The notes under the pieces: generated by a model
The model's database searches: none
Told to the model about the DNA's origin: nothing
What the model saw: only the letters and a program-made list of their open reading frames with translations
Source of the DNA: a bacterium
GTDB taxonomy: Bacteria; Patescibacteria; Paceibacteria; Moranbacterales; UBA1568
Assembly (NCBI GenBank): GCA_021821305.1
Contig: JAKACP010000001.1
Location: 186,001-250,000 of the forward strand
Length of the DNA stretch: 64,000 bases
Reading direction: 5' to 3'
Program-made: the position numbers and the translations under genes
Part shown: positions 56,418 to 64,000 of the stretch, one piece after another
Layout of the letters: the number at the start of each line of letters is the position of its first letter
Numbering within the stretch: the first letter of the stretch is position 1

Positions 56418-58124
56418 ATGCGGCATTTCTATAATGATCTTTCCATCGTGCTCGGCGGAGCGGCGGGGCAGGGCGTACAGACCGTCGAAGCGATACTCAT
56501 GGCCGTGCTCAAGCGCGAGGGCTATCAGGTCTTCGCGTGCAAGGAATACATGTCCCGTGTCCGCGGCGGATCGAACTCGACCGAAGTCCGTCTCTCGTCG
56601 AAGAAACACCGTTCCTACGTCCGACGGATCGACTTCCTCTTCGCGATGGACGGCAATGTCGTGGCGCATCTCTCCGATCGGATGAGCGACAAGACGATCG
56701 TGTTCGGGGAACGGGAGCGGATCAAGGAGTCTCCCGACCTTCCGCACTTCGTCGACACGCCGATGACCAAATTTGCCAACGAAGTCGGCAATCCGATCTT
56801 CGCGAACACCGTCGCGGTCGGAGTCATCCTCGGTATCCTCGGGGCGGAGGAAACCGTTTTTCACGCGTATCTCCGGGAATTCTTCGCGAGAAAAGGCGAA
56901 GAGGTGGTCGAGAAGAACATCGAGGCCGCGAAAAAAGGCTTCCGTTTCGGGAAGAACATCGCCTACCAGGAGGACATCGAGATAGGCCTTCCTCGCGATG
57001 AGAAATACACGAAGGAACTGCTCATCGACGGGCATACGGCGCTCGGTCTCGGCGCGATCGCCGGCGGCTGTGATTTCATCTCATCGTACCCGATGTCGCC
57101 GGGGACGGGCGTGCTGACGTTCCTCGCGGAGAAAGGCGGCGAGTTCGGCGTCGTCGTCGATCAGGCGGAAGACGAGATCTCGGCGATCAACATGGCGCTC
57201 GGCGCGTCCTATGCCGGTGCGCGCGCGATGGTCTCGACATCCGGCGGCGGATTCGACCTCATGCAGGAAGGCATGTCGCTCGCCGGTATCATCGAGACGC
57301 CGATCGTGGTGCATATCGGTATGCGCCCGGGACCGGCGACCGGACTGCCCACCAAGACCGAACAGGCGGACCTCAATCTCGCTCTCTATGCCGGGCACGG
57401 GGAATTCCCGCGTGCGATATACGCGCCGGGGACGCCGGAAGAGGGTATAGCGATGATGAGCCGGGCCTTCGATACGGCCGACCGGTATCAGATTCCGGTG
57501 TTCATGCTCTCCGACCAGTATTTCCTCGACTCGCTCTCGGGCATTTCCGAATCATCGATAGCGCTGTCGCGGCCGAAGAAGCATATCGTCGAGACGGGTG
57601 CCGACTACGCCCGCTACCGGCTGACGAAGGACGGGATATCGCCCCGTGGTATCCCCGGATGGGGGCAGGGCATCGTGAAGGTGGATTCGGACGAACATGA
57701 CGAGACGGGACACATCACCGAGAGCTACGAGATCCGCGAGAAGATGATGGAAAAACGGATGAAGCGGCTCTCCGCGATGGCGAAGGATGCCGTCATGCCG
57801 ACCGAGATGGACAATTATGCCGACGCGGAAATCGCGGTGGTATCATGGGGGTCGAATCGATCCGTGCTCGATGAATCCCTCGGTGCGGTACGCAGCAAGA
57901 AGCTCGGCGGGCTTCACTTCGCCCAGGTCTACCCGATCAATCCCAAGGTCAAGGACCTGCTCAAGGGGAAGAAGATCATCGTCGTCGAGAACAACCATCG
58001 CGGGCAGTTCGCCGATCTCCTCGTCCGCGAGCTCGGGGTCAAGATTTCCAAGCGGATCCTGAAATCGACCGGGGAGCCGTTCGCCGTCGAGGAACTCGTG
58101 GACACATTCAAACAATATGCCTGA
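56418..58124 (+). CDS. korA: 2-oxoacid:acceptor oxidoreductase, gamma-alpha fusion
   Basis: A 568-aa subunit of a 2-oxoacid:ferredoxin oxidoreductase. The gamma part (about 1-190) begins LSIVLGGAAGQGVQTVEAILM and has CKEYMSRVRGGSNSTEVR. The alpha part (about 200-568) has the pyrophosphate-side GGCDFISSYPMSPGTGV and MVSTSGGGFDLMQEG. With KorB it turns 2-oxoacid, CoA and oxidised ferredoxin into acyl-CoA, CO2 and reduced ferredoxin. The small ferredoxin at 59509 is an electron-carrier candidate. Which oxoacid is used is unknown. Confidence 0.92.
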   Translation: MRHFYNDLSIVLGGAAGQGVQTVEAILMAVLKREGYQVFACKEYMSRVRGGSNSTEVRLSSKKHRSYVRRIDFLFAMDGNVVAHLSDRMSDKTIVFGERERIKESPDLPHFVDTPMTKFANEVGNPIFANTVAVGVILGILGAEETVFHAYLREFFARKGEEVVEKNIEAAKKGFRFGKNIAYQEDIEIGLPRDEKYTKELLIDGHTALGLGAIAGGCDFISSYPMSPGTGVLTFLAEKGGEFGVVVDQAEDEISAINMALGASYAGARAMVSTSGGGFDLMQEGMSLAGIIETPIVVHIGMRPGPATGLPTKTEQADLNLALYAGHGEFPRAIYAPGTPEEGIAMMSRAFDTADRYQIPVFMLSDQYFLDSLSGISESSIALSRPKKHIVETGADYARYRLTKDGISPRGIPGWGQGIVKVDSDEHDETGHITESYEIREKMMEKRMKRLSAMAKDAVMPTEMDNYADAEIAVVSWGSNRSVLDESLGAVRSKKLGGLHFAQVYPINPKVKDLLKGKKIIVVENNHRGQFADLLVRELGVKISKRILKSTGEPFAVEELVDTFKQYA

Positions 58125-58980
58125 AACCGGAAAAAAGAATTTCGATATGCCGCATGGCACCGACATCGCGTGGTGCCCGGCGTGCGGGAACTTCCCGCTC
58201 TTGAACGTGGTCAAACAGACGCTCTCGGAGCTCGGACTCGATCCCAAGGACCTCGTCCTCGTGTCCGGTATCGGACAGGCCGCCAAGACGCCGCAGTACG
58301 TCAACGCGAACATGTTCAACGGGCTTCATGGCCGCGCGTTGCCGGCGGCGGTCGGAATCAAACTCGCGAACCGCAATCTGACCGTCGTGGCGGAATCGGG
58401 CGACGGTGACATGTATGGCGAAGGAGGCAATCACCTCACCCATACGATCCGCCGCAACCCCGACATCACGAACATCGTCCACAACAACATGATCTACGGC
58501 CTGACCAAGGGGCAGGCGTCGCCGACATCCTCCCTCGGCCTGCGAAATCCGATCCAGCCGAACGGAGTCGTCGTCGATCCGTTCAATCCGATGGCGGTGG
58601 CCGTCGCGCTCGACGCGTCGTTCGTGGCACGTGCGAATATCGGGGATATTCTCCAGACAAAAGCGATCCTCAAGCAGGCGCTCGAGTGGAAGGGGTATGC
58701 GCTCGTCGACGTCTTCCAGCCCTGCGTCGTCTTCAACAAGGTGAACACCTACGAGTGGTTCAAGGAGCATACCTACTATCTCCCCGACGATTACGATCCG
58801 ACCGATAGGCAGGCGGCTTTCGCCAAGGCTTGCGAGACGGAGAAGATGCCGCTCGGTATCCTCTATAAGCACGAGCGCCCGATCTATGAGGACGAACTCG
58901 GCATCAAGGCCGACACCCCGCTCTATCGCCAGGAGCTCGACACGGAAAAATTGGAGGCACTGATGAAATCGTTCGTATAA
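58117..58980 (+). CDS. korB: 2-oxoacid:acceptor oxidoreductase beta subunit
   Basis: A 287-aa thiamine-diphosphate subunit. IAWCPACGNFPLL holds the cluster-near Cys pair, and the TPP motif is GDGDMYGEGGNHLTHTIRRNPDITNIVHNNMIYGLTKGQASPTS. It overlaps korA by 8 bp, so the two are coupled. A fourth Cys-rich delta subunit is not seen; the ferredoxin nearby may stand in. A perfect bidirectional terminator follows. Confidence 0.94.
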   Translation: MPETGKKNFDMPHGTDIAWCPACGNFPLLNVVKQTLSELGLDPKDLVLVSGIGQAAKTPQYVNANMFNGLHGRALPAAVGIKLANRNLTVVAESGDGDMYGEGGNHLTHTIRRNPDITNIVHNNMIYGLTKGQASPTSSLGLRNPIQPNGVVVDPFNPMAVAVALDASFVARANIGDILQTKAILKQALEWKGYALVDVFQPCVVFNKVNTYEWFKEHTYYLPDDYDPTDRQAAFAKACETEKMPLGILYKHERPIYEDELGIKADTPLYRQELDTEKLEALMKSFV

Positions 58981-59014
58981 AGGCGCTGTGCCCGTACCTG
59001 GAAGAAGCATAGAG

Positions 59015-59040
59015 AAAAATCCCCGCGCGGGGATTTTTCG
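59015..59040. terminator. Bidirectional terminator after korB
   Basis: AAAAATCCCC-GCGC-GGGGATTTTT, symmetric, between convergent operons. Confidence 0.9.
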
Positions 59041-59076
59041 TTTCCGACTTCTCGAAAATCTTTTTACGGGACGGTC

Positions 59077-59388
59077 CTACTCGAATCCCAACTGCGCCTT
59101 GGCGGCCTCGGTCATCTTGGATGGGTCCCACGGGGGATCGAAGGTGATCTCGGTCTTCACGTCCTCGATCTCGGGGATGGCCATGAGCGCCTCTTCGATC
59201 TGGGCTTCGATCACCCCGAAGAGCGGACAGCCCATGGTGGTGAGCGTCATCGTGACCTTGGCGCGGCCGGACTTGGTCACGGAGACGCCGTAGACGAGGC
59301 CGAGATCCACGATCGAGATGCCGAGCTCGGGATCGAGCACGGTTTTCAGTGCCGTTTCTATTTTCGTTTGGAGCTTTTGATCCTTCAT
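59077..59388 (-). CDS. SufT/MIP18-like (DUF59) protein
   Basis: A 103-aa protein of the MIP18/SufT family: QTKIETALKTVLDPELGISIVDLGLVYGVSV, then MTLTTMGCPLFGVIEAQIEEAL with the conserved Cys, and EITFDPPWDPSKMTEAAKAQLGF. Members help load Fe-S clusters on targets. The ferredoxin upstream on the same strand and the Suf cluster further right fit that role. A family C hairpin lies between it and the ferredoxin. Confidence 0.9.
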   Translation of the reverse strand: MKDQKLQTKIETALKTVLDPELGISIVDLGLVYGVSVTKSGRAKVTMTLTTMGCPLFGVIEAQIEEALMAIPEIEDVKTEITFDPPWDPSKMTEAAKAQLGFE

Positions 59389-59392
59389 AAAA

Positions 59393-59510
59393 GAAAAACA
59401 CAAATTTCAAAAAACAAAAACCAAACAAAGCACAAATCCTAAAACACAAGCGGTTTGTAGACTGTGTTTTGTTTGGCTTTTTGTGTACCGTGTTTTGTGC
59501 TTTTGAAATT
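59393..59510. repeat. Hairpin of CACAAA/CCAAACAA words, family C copy 3
   Basis: Between the DUF59 gene and the ferredoxin stop. The left half has AAAACACAAATTTCAAAAA and CCAAACAAAGCACAAA; the right TGTGTTTTGTTTGGC, TTTTTGTG and GTTTTGTGCTTTTGAAAT. Same words and order as 34792 and 56234. Confidence 0.85.
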
Positions 59511-59778
59511 ACTCGGGGAATACCTGCTTTCCGTCCTTGTCCTTGATGATGATCGCGGCGACGGGGCAGGATCGGGCGGCATTGAGGATGGTGTCGGTCG
59601 AATCCTCGTCGGCCGTCGCGAGGACGGTCGCCTTGCCCTCGTCGTCGAGCCCGAACGTCTTGGGAGCCATCGCGGTGCAGGGCGCCGCGCCGATGCAGAC
59701 ATTGCGGTCGACTTCCACCGTCCAGCCGTTGGCGAGAGTGACCGGTCCGCTCGGTTTCGATTCGTCTTTGAGAGCCAT
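59509..59778 (-). CDS. Single-cluster ferredoxin with three Cys ligands
   Basis: An 89-aa ferredoxin: VEVDRNVCIGAAPCTAMAPKTFGLDDEGKATV ... ILNAARSCPVAAIIIKD. Only three of the four usual Cys are there: the ligand expected at the second place (C-x2-C) is Ala (VCIGAAPC). This fits a [3Fe-4S] cluster or a [4Fe-4S] one with a non-Cys ligand. It is likely the carrier for KorAB. It is followed on its strand by DUF59. Confidence 0.88.
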   Translation of the reverse strand: MALKDESKPSGPVTLANGWTVEVDRNVCIGAAPCTAMAPKTFGLDDEGKATVLATADEDSTDTILNAARSCPVAAIIIKDKDGKQVFPE

Positions 59779-59834
59779 AATGCTTCCGTTCGTTGATTAC
59801 TTCCATAGTATAGCGGGAAAAAGGCAAAAAGAAA

Positions 59835-59866
59835 ACCGGCTCCGATTATCGGAAAGCCGGTCTGAA
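59835..59866 (-). terminator. glgC terminator
   Basis: ACCGGCT/AGCCGGT with an inner CCGAT/ATCGG stem; on the minus strand it runs into TTTTCTTTTT. Confidence 0.8.
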
Positions 59867-59875
59867 TACGAACCG

Positions 59876-61114
59876 TCAGAACCTGAACCCGCTTGGAATT
59901 ATCACGATGCCGCTTGCGCTCACGTGGAAGCCTCTCGCTTCGTCGGCCTTACGATCGACGCCGATATGCGTACCAGGCGGAACAGCCGTTTCTTGGTCGA
60001 CGATGGCGTTTTCGATCCGACTTCCGGCACCGATCACTACCCCGTCAAACAGGATGGAGCGAGATACTTCCGCCCTGTCATAGATCTCGACCCGTCGACC
60101 GAGTATCGAATCTTCGACCATGCATCGCTGGAGGATGGATTTTCCACCAACGAGACAGGCCCGATCATGAGGGACGTTGATTCCGATCAGTTTGGCTCCC
60201 GGGAGATTGTCGGAGCCCGTCCGAATCGGCCACGCTTCGGTGTTGTGGATATTGAATGGCGGATTGATGGAAATGATGTCCTGGTGGGATTGCCAATAGG
60301 CGTCGACCGTCCCGACATCGCGCCAGTAGTGTCCTCCCGCGCCCGAGACGACGTTGTCATTGAAGTTGTAGGCGAAGAGGTCCATCCCTTTTTCGATGAG
60401 ATAGGGGATCACATCCTTCCCGAAGTCGAGCGCATGTTCGATTTTTCCGGACATTTCCTGAAAAACCTCCCCGAGGAATTCCCGTTCAGCGATGTAGTTC
60501 CCCATGGATACGAGGCAATAGCCCGGTTTTCCGGGGATTTCTTTCGGATCCTTTTTCGGCTTTTCCTGAAAGCCGATGATCCGCATATTCGCATCGACTT
60601 CCAGTACGCCGAGCCCGCTTACCGAATCGGACGGCATTTCGAGTACGGAAACCGTGAACTTGGATCCGACATCGTAGTGGTAGGAGAGCATCTGTGAGAA
60701 GTCCATGGAATACACGTGGTCTCCGGAGAGTATCGCAAGAGTCCGGAAATTCCCGATTTTTCCGATGATGCTCATATTCTGCTCGACGGCATCGGCGGTA
60801 TCCTGATATTCCGTGTGTCGAATATGCTGTGGGAACAGCGGATATACGAAAAAATCATGCGCCGGATCCGAGTTCCACACATGTTGCAGATGGATCATGA
60901 GCTCGAAACTTCCGTACTGCGGCAGGACCACGATATTCCGGAATCCGGAGTTTTCCAGGTTGGACATGGGGAAATCGATGATCCGGTATTTCCCTCCGAA
61001 CGGAACGGCCGGTTTTGCCCGGCTTTCGGTGAGAGTCTTGAGCCGACTTCCGCGCCCCCCCGCAAGAACCATTGCGAGGACTTTTCTGGAAAGGTTGCTG
61101 GGATTGCGCATCAT
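59876..61114 (-). CDS. glgC: Glucose-1-phosphate adenylyltransferase
   Basis: A 412-aa enzyme making ADP-glucose from glucose 1-phosphate and ATP for glycogen. AMVLAGGRGSRLKTLTESRAKPAVPFGGKYRIIDFPMSNLENSG is the nucleotide-binding start, followed by AILSGDHVYSMD and the left-handed beta-helix C-terminus (IENAIVDQETAVPPGTHIGVD). No glycogen synthase is in the window. AGGAGGCAC precedes ATG 61114, and a perfect-spacing promoter lies just upstream. Confidence 0.95.
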   Translation of the reverse strand: MMRNPSNLSRKVLAMVLAGGRGSRLKTLTESRAKPAVPFGGKYRIIDFPMSNLENSGFRNIVVLPQYGSFELMIHLQHVWNSDPAHDFFVYPLFPQHIRHTEYQDTADAVEQNMSIIGKIGNFRTLAILSGDHVYSMDFSQMLSYHYDVGSKFTVSVLEMPSDSVSGLGVLEVDANMRIIGFQEKPKKDPKEIPGKPGYCLVSMGNYIAEREFLGEVFQEMSGKIEHALDFGKDVIPYLIEKGMDLFAYNFNDNVVSGAGGHYWRDVGTVDAYWQSHQDIISINPPFNIHNTEAWPIRTGSDNLPGAKLIGINVPHDRACLVGGKSILQRCMVEDSILGRRVEIYDRAEVSRSILFDGVVIGAGSRIENAIVDQETAVPPGTHIGVDRKADEARGFHVSASGIVIIPSGFRF

Positions 61115-61164
61115 GTGCCTCCTTCTGGCGTCGTTGAGAAAAAGTTGTGAAGAAACAGGTAAAA

Positions 61165-61193
61165 ATCGTACCAGGAATTAGTACACTTGTCAA
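61165..61193 (-). promoter_or_regulatory. glgC promoter
   Basis: On the minus strand TTGACA (61188-61193), 17 bp, TACGAT (61165-61170). Confidence 0.7.
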
Positions 61194-61207
61194 GGAAATA
61201 CCTTCTT

Positions 61208-61570
61208 TTATCGCTTTTTTATCGCTTTTTTCAGCGTTTCAAGCGAGAGGAGCGCGCATTTCATGCGGGTCGGGGAGAGGGTGACGCCGAGGAGGCCGAG
61301 TACGTCCTTGGGCCCGAGCGCGAGCGCCCACGTGACGGATTTCCCTTTGACGTGTTCCGTGAGCAAAGACGCCGCCGCCTGGGATATGGCACAGCCGACA
61401 CCTTGAAAACCGATGTCGTCGATGACGCCGTCCTTCACCGAAACGTCGATCGCGAGGCGGTCTCCGCACGTCGGGTTCTTGGCTTCGCCGTGACAGGGGC
61501 ACGACGGGATCGCCTTGAAGTTGCGCGGGTTCCGATAGTGATCGAGGATGATGTCCTGGTAAATTTCCAT
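61208..61570 (-). CDS. sufU: SufU-type Fe-S scaffold/sulfur acceptor
   Basis: A 120-aa SufU/IscU-like protein. Zinc/sulfur Cys are in NPTCGDRLAI, GVGCAIS and RMKCALL; the Asp next to the first Cys is the family mark. SufU takes persulfide sulfur from SufS. It is last in the order sufB-sufD-sufS-sufU read to the left, 2 bp after sufS. Confidence 0.93.
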   Translation of the reverse strand: MEIYQDIILDHYRNPRNFKAIPSCPCHGEAKNPTCGDRLAIDVSVKDGVIDDIGFQGVGCAISQAAASLLTEHVKGKSVTWALALGPKDVLGLLGVTLSPTRMKCALLSLETLKKAIKKR

Positions 61571-61572
61571 AA

Positions 61573-62820
61573 TCAGATATTGAAAATCTTTCTCGCGTCA
61601 CGCATGCCGTCTATCAGCCGGTCGACGTCGCCCTCTTCGGTATAGACCGAAAAACTCACGCGCGCGGTGGCGGGGATATCGAGCGCGCGGTGGAGCGGCG
61701 CGGCGCAGTGCTCGCCGGCACGGATGGCGATATTCTTTTCGCCGAGTACCTGGGCGAGGTCGTGCGGGTGTACGCCGGAAAGCGTGAAGGAAACGAGCCC
61801 GCCGCGATCTTCCGCCTTTTCGGGGCCGTAGATCGTTATGTCGGCTCCGAAGGAGGATCGCAGTCTGTCGAGAGCGTAGCGGGTGATTCCGATCTCGTGT
61901 TCCCGTATGGCGCTTCCGCCTATCCCCCCGATGAAGTCGATCGCCGCACCGAAACCGATGATGGCGGCGATATCCGGCGTTCCCGCCTCGAAGCGATGAG
62001 GGATGTCTTTGTAAATGGAAGCGCAAGCCCGCCCCGCCGCAGGCGGGTTCGGGTAAACATCCAGCACCATGCCGCCGCCCACCTGATAGGGCGGGAGCGT
62101 TTCGAGGATTCCGCGCTTCCCATAGAGGATTCCGACGCCGGTCGGGCCGAACATCTTGTGTCCCGAGAAGGCGAGGAAATCGCAATCCCACTCGCGCACA
62201 TCGATCGCGACATGTCCCGCGGCCTGGGCGGCGTCGACGATCGTCAGGATCCCGGGATTGAGGCGCTTCGCCTCCCGGACGAACGCGGCGACCGGGTTGA
62301 TCGTCCCGAGAACGTTCGAGACGGCCGGGAACGCGAAGATGCTTGTCTCGGACCCCACATGGTTCCGAAGTATCTCCATGTCGATGGATCCATCTGCGGA
62401 GAGGGGAATGACGCGGAGTTCGGCGCCGCGTTCCCGCGCGAGCCGCTCCCAGGGGAGGAAGTTCGAATGATGCTCCATCGCGGTCACGACGATGTTGTCG
62501 TCCCGTTTCACGCGATCGGCGAGGACGGAGGCGAGGAGGTTCATCGACTCGGTGGTGCCATGGGTGAAGATGACCTCTTCCGTGTCCGCTCCGATGAAGC
62601 GGGCGGTCTTTTCGCGCGTTCCTTCCATCCGCGCCGTCGTCTCTTCGGCGAGCGGATAGAGCCCGCGCCCGACATTGGTCGAGAGCGTCTCGTAGTATCC
62701 GGAGACGGCGTCGATCACGGTCTCGGGCTTGAGCGCCGTCGCGGCCGAATCAAGATACGTCAGGTCGGGATGATGACGGAAGATGGGGAAATCGTTCTTC
62801 ATGCCCTGGATGTTTTTCAT
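61573..62820 (-). CDS. sufS: Cysteine desulfurase SufS
   Basis: A 415-aa PLP enzyme that frees sulfur from cysteine. The PLP Lys is in AFSGHKMFGPTGVG; FTHGTTESMNLLA binds the phosphate; the active Cys is in RAGEHCAAPLHRAL. The length is normal for SufS. Its start overlaps sufD by 4 bp (ATGA) and sufU follows after 2 bp. Inner segment 62010-62060 carries a GCCCGCC/GGCGGGT inverted repeat in the coding sequence, which may be a mere coincidence. Confidence 0.95.
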   Translation of the reverse strand: MKNIQGMKNDFPIFRHHPDLTYLDSAATALKPETVIDAVSGYYETLSTNVGRGLYPLAEETTARMEGTREKTARFIGADTEEVIFTHGTTESMNLLASVLADRVKRDDNIVVTAMEHHSNFLPWERLARERGAELRVIPLSADGSIDMEILRNHVGSETSIFAFPAVSNVLGTINPVAAFVREAKRLNPGILTIVDAAQAAGHVAIDVREWDCDFLAFSGHKMFGPTGVGILYGKRGILETLPPYQVGGGMVLDVYPNPPAAGRACASIYKDIPHRFEAGTPDIAAIIGFGAAIDFIGGIGGSAIREHEIGITRYALDRLRSSFGADITIYGPEKAEDRGGLVSFTLSGVHPHDLAQVLGEKNIAIRAGEHCAAPLHRALDIPATARVSFSVYTEEGDVDRLIDGMRDARKIFNI

Positions 62821-63410
62821 ATGGTGATGAGAGGATCCCTCTCGTATTTCGCGAGCTCCGGAAACGTCCCGTACCGTCCGATTTCCTCGAACAGGGATTT
62901 CCTGAATCCGTCGGCCAACAGGCGCTCGGCCTGCTTGCCGTCGAGTCCCCTCGTCTTCATGTAGAGGATCGCCTCCTCGGAGAGGGTCCCGGTCGTCGAG
63001 GCGTGCTCGCAGGCGACATCGTTCGTCAGTATCTCGAGCGAGGGGATCGAGACGGCCGACGCCGATTCGGAGAGGAGGAGGTTCCGGTTCTCCTGTTTCG
63101 CGTCGGATCCGTCCGCGCCCTTGTCGATGCGGATGAGCCCTCCGTAGGAGAGCGAGGACGCGTCCGAAAGCAGACTCTTCACCAGCGCGGAGGATGTCGT
63201 GTCCGGAGCCTTGTGGTGCTGGAGGATGTCGAGCGAGAACTGTCCGTTTCCGGCCCCTTCGAAGAGCGCGAATATGCGCGCTTCCGCGCCTCTCCCGGCG
63301 AGCACGAATTCCAGTGTGCCGGAGCGGTTCTTCATGAAGAAAACGGCCTTCTCGTTTTCCCCGAGGACATAGCGGTTTTTCTTCGAGTCGGTGATGTCGA
63401 TGAATCGCAT
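62817..63410 (-). CDS. sufD: Short SufD-like Fe-S assembly protein
   Basis: A 197-aa SufB/SufD-family protein. TLEFVLAGRGAEARIFALFEGAGNGQFSLDILQHHKAPDTTSSALVKSLL is the beta-helix core and NDVACEHASTTGTLSEEAILYMKTRGL the classic C-terminal turn. SufD is usually about 400 aa; the N-terminal half is absent here. It forms the scaffold with SufB and SufC. No sufC is seen before the window ends. It lies 3 bp after sufB. Confidence 0.85.
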   Translation of the reverse strand: MRFIDITDSKKNRYVLGENEKAVFFMKNRSGTLEFVLAGRGAEARIFALFEGAGNGQFSLDILQHHKAPDTTSSALVKSLLSDASSLSYGGLIRIDKGADGSDAKQENRNLLLSESASAVSIPSLEILTNDVACEHASTTGTLSEEAILYMKTRGLDGKQAERLLADGFRKSLFEEIGRYGTFPELAKYERDPLITI

Positions 63411-63413
63411 AGG

Positions 63414-64000
63414 TCAGCCGATAGAGCCTTTCATCTCGAGGTCCATGAGCCGGTTGAGCTCGATGGAATATTCGAGCGGGATTTCGCGCGCGACCGGTTC
63501 GATGAAGCCGTTGACGAGGAGCCCCTCGGCGTCATCTTCCGATATCCCGCGGGAGGCGAGGTAGAAGAGCTTGTCGAGCGAGAGCTTCTCGACGCGCGCC
63601 TCGTGCTCGATACGGGCGTCCTTGGATCGGATCCGCATCGTCGGGTACGTGTCGGAACGGGATTGCGGGTCGAGGAGGAGCGCATCGCAGACCACCGAGG
63701 AAGAGGCCCGCTTGGCTCCGGGGGCGACATGGACGAGTCCGCGATAGGATGTCCGACCGCCGTCCTTGGAGATGGATTTCGACACGATGCGCGACGAAGT
63801 GTCGCTCGCGAGGTGGACCATCTTCGCGCCGGCGTCCTGATGCTGGTCCTTACCGGCGAACGCGATCGAGAGCACCTCGCCGCGGGCGCCCCGGCCCGCG
63901 AGGTAGACGGCCGGGTATTTCATGGTCACGCCGGAGCCGATGTTGCAGTCGATCCATTCCATGATCGCACCTTCTTCGGCGCGGGCGCGCTTGGTGACGA
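63414..64000 (-). CDS. sufB: SufB (partial, runs off the right edge)
   Basis: The last about 195 residues of SufB. The reading frame is open to the end of the window (VTKRARAEEGAIMEWIDCNIGSG before the first Met of the visible part), so the true start lies outside. IGSGVTMKYPAVYLAGRGARGEVLSIAFAGKDQHQDAGAKMVHL and SKDGGRTSYRGLVHV, with the conserved Cys in SSVVCDALLLD, are SufB. It is first in the visible suf order. Confidence 0.93.
   Translation of the reverse strand, partial: VTKRARAEEGAIMEWIDCNIGSGVTMKYPAVYLAGRGARGEVLSIAFAGKDQHQDAGAKMVHLASDTSSRIVSKSISKDGGRTSYRGLVHVAPGAKRASSSVVCDALLLDPQSRSDTYPTMRIRSKDARIEHEARVEKLSLDKLFYLASRGISEDDAEGLLVNGFIEPVAREIPLEYSIELNRLMDLEMKGSIG

Overview
The window is about 58-60% GC, tightly packed, and uses the standard code (TGA is an ordinary stop). 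It carries about 55 protein genes, two tRNA genes without encoded CCA, and one broken receiver gene. The gene mix suggests a small-genome, fermentative, oxygen-tolerant anaerobe of a candidate phylum. Patescibacteria/CPR, perhaps near Peregrinibacteria, fits best, but this is an inference from gene mix and style and no marker tree was possible. Supporting points are an anaerobic class III ribonucleotide reductase, a KorAB 2-oxoacid:ferredoxin oxidoreductase, a SUF iron-sulfur system, short versions of several enzymes (LspA, SufD), and a dnaG-rpoD pair whose sigma factor has a lysine/alanine/proline-rich tail.

Layout. 0-13 kb is housekeeping: YraN, a zinc-less DksA/TraR protein, LspA, Zwf, ComM, a G5/RlpA wall protein, RsmA, a UbiA-like prenyltransferase, LemA, HtpX and pyruvate kinase. 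13-20 kb holds tRNA-Ser with a duplicated 3' end, an RRM RNA-binding protein, LytR_C protein, DnaG, RpoD and tRNA-Asn. 20-22 kb is a persulfide-type operon: a CsoR-family repressor with a CstR-like C-Y-C ligand set, an ETHE1-like persulfide dioxygenase and a double rhodanese, behind a promoter overlapped by a palindromic operator. 22-32 kb has an SDR, a cupredoxin, ABC and ABC-F proteins, a pseudouridine synthase, VanX-like and matrixin-like peptidases, a RelE-like protein and a lysozyme-like protein. 32-36 kb is the anaerobic RNR locus, where the glycyl-radical domain is a separate small gene between nrdD and nrdG.

36-48 kb is a copper and thiol stress island. It contains an XRE regulator, a Met-rich thioredoxin, a DipZ-type protein, a C-H-C CsoR, an HMA/DsbD/cupredoxin fusion, DsrE, SHOCT, CopA, a Met-rich multicopper oxidase, DUF302, a stand-alone CuA protein and a tiny membrane protein. 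Two promoters in it share a TGTMAA-N6-TTKACA operator, and CsoR has a 25-bp palindrome at its own promoter. 48-64 kb carries TypA, a MacB-like ABC pair, a ferric-reductase-like membrane protein, a Grx/CcdA-like fusion, an HRDC-XseA fusion with XseB, KorAB, a SufT-like protein, a three-Cys ferredoxin, GlgC and SufU-S-D-B (SufB runs off the end).

The most unusual non-coding feature is a set of large intergenic hairpins (115-190 bp). They fall into at least three sequence families. Family A (44-212, 35208-35380) shares an apical core. Family B (13923-14114, 24373-24555) has a homologous inside but outer arms that differ between copies while staying complementary within each copy. Family C (34792, 56234, 59393) is built from CACAAA/CCAAACAA words. 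Several promoters also run into very short terminator-like leader hairpins before the gene.
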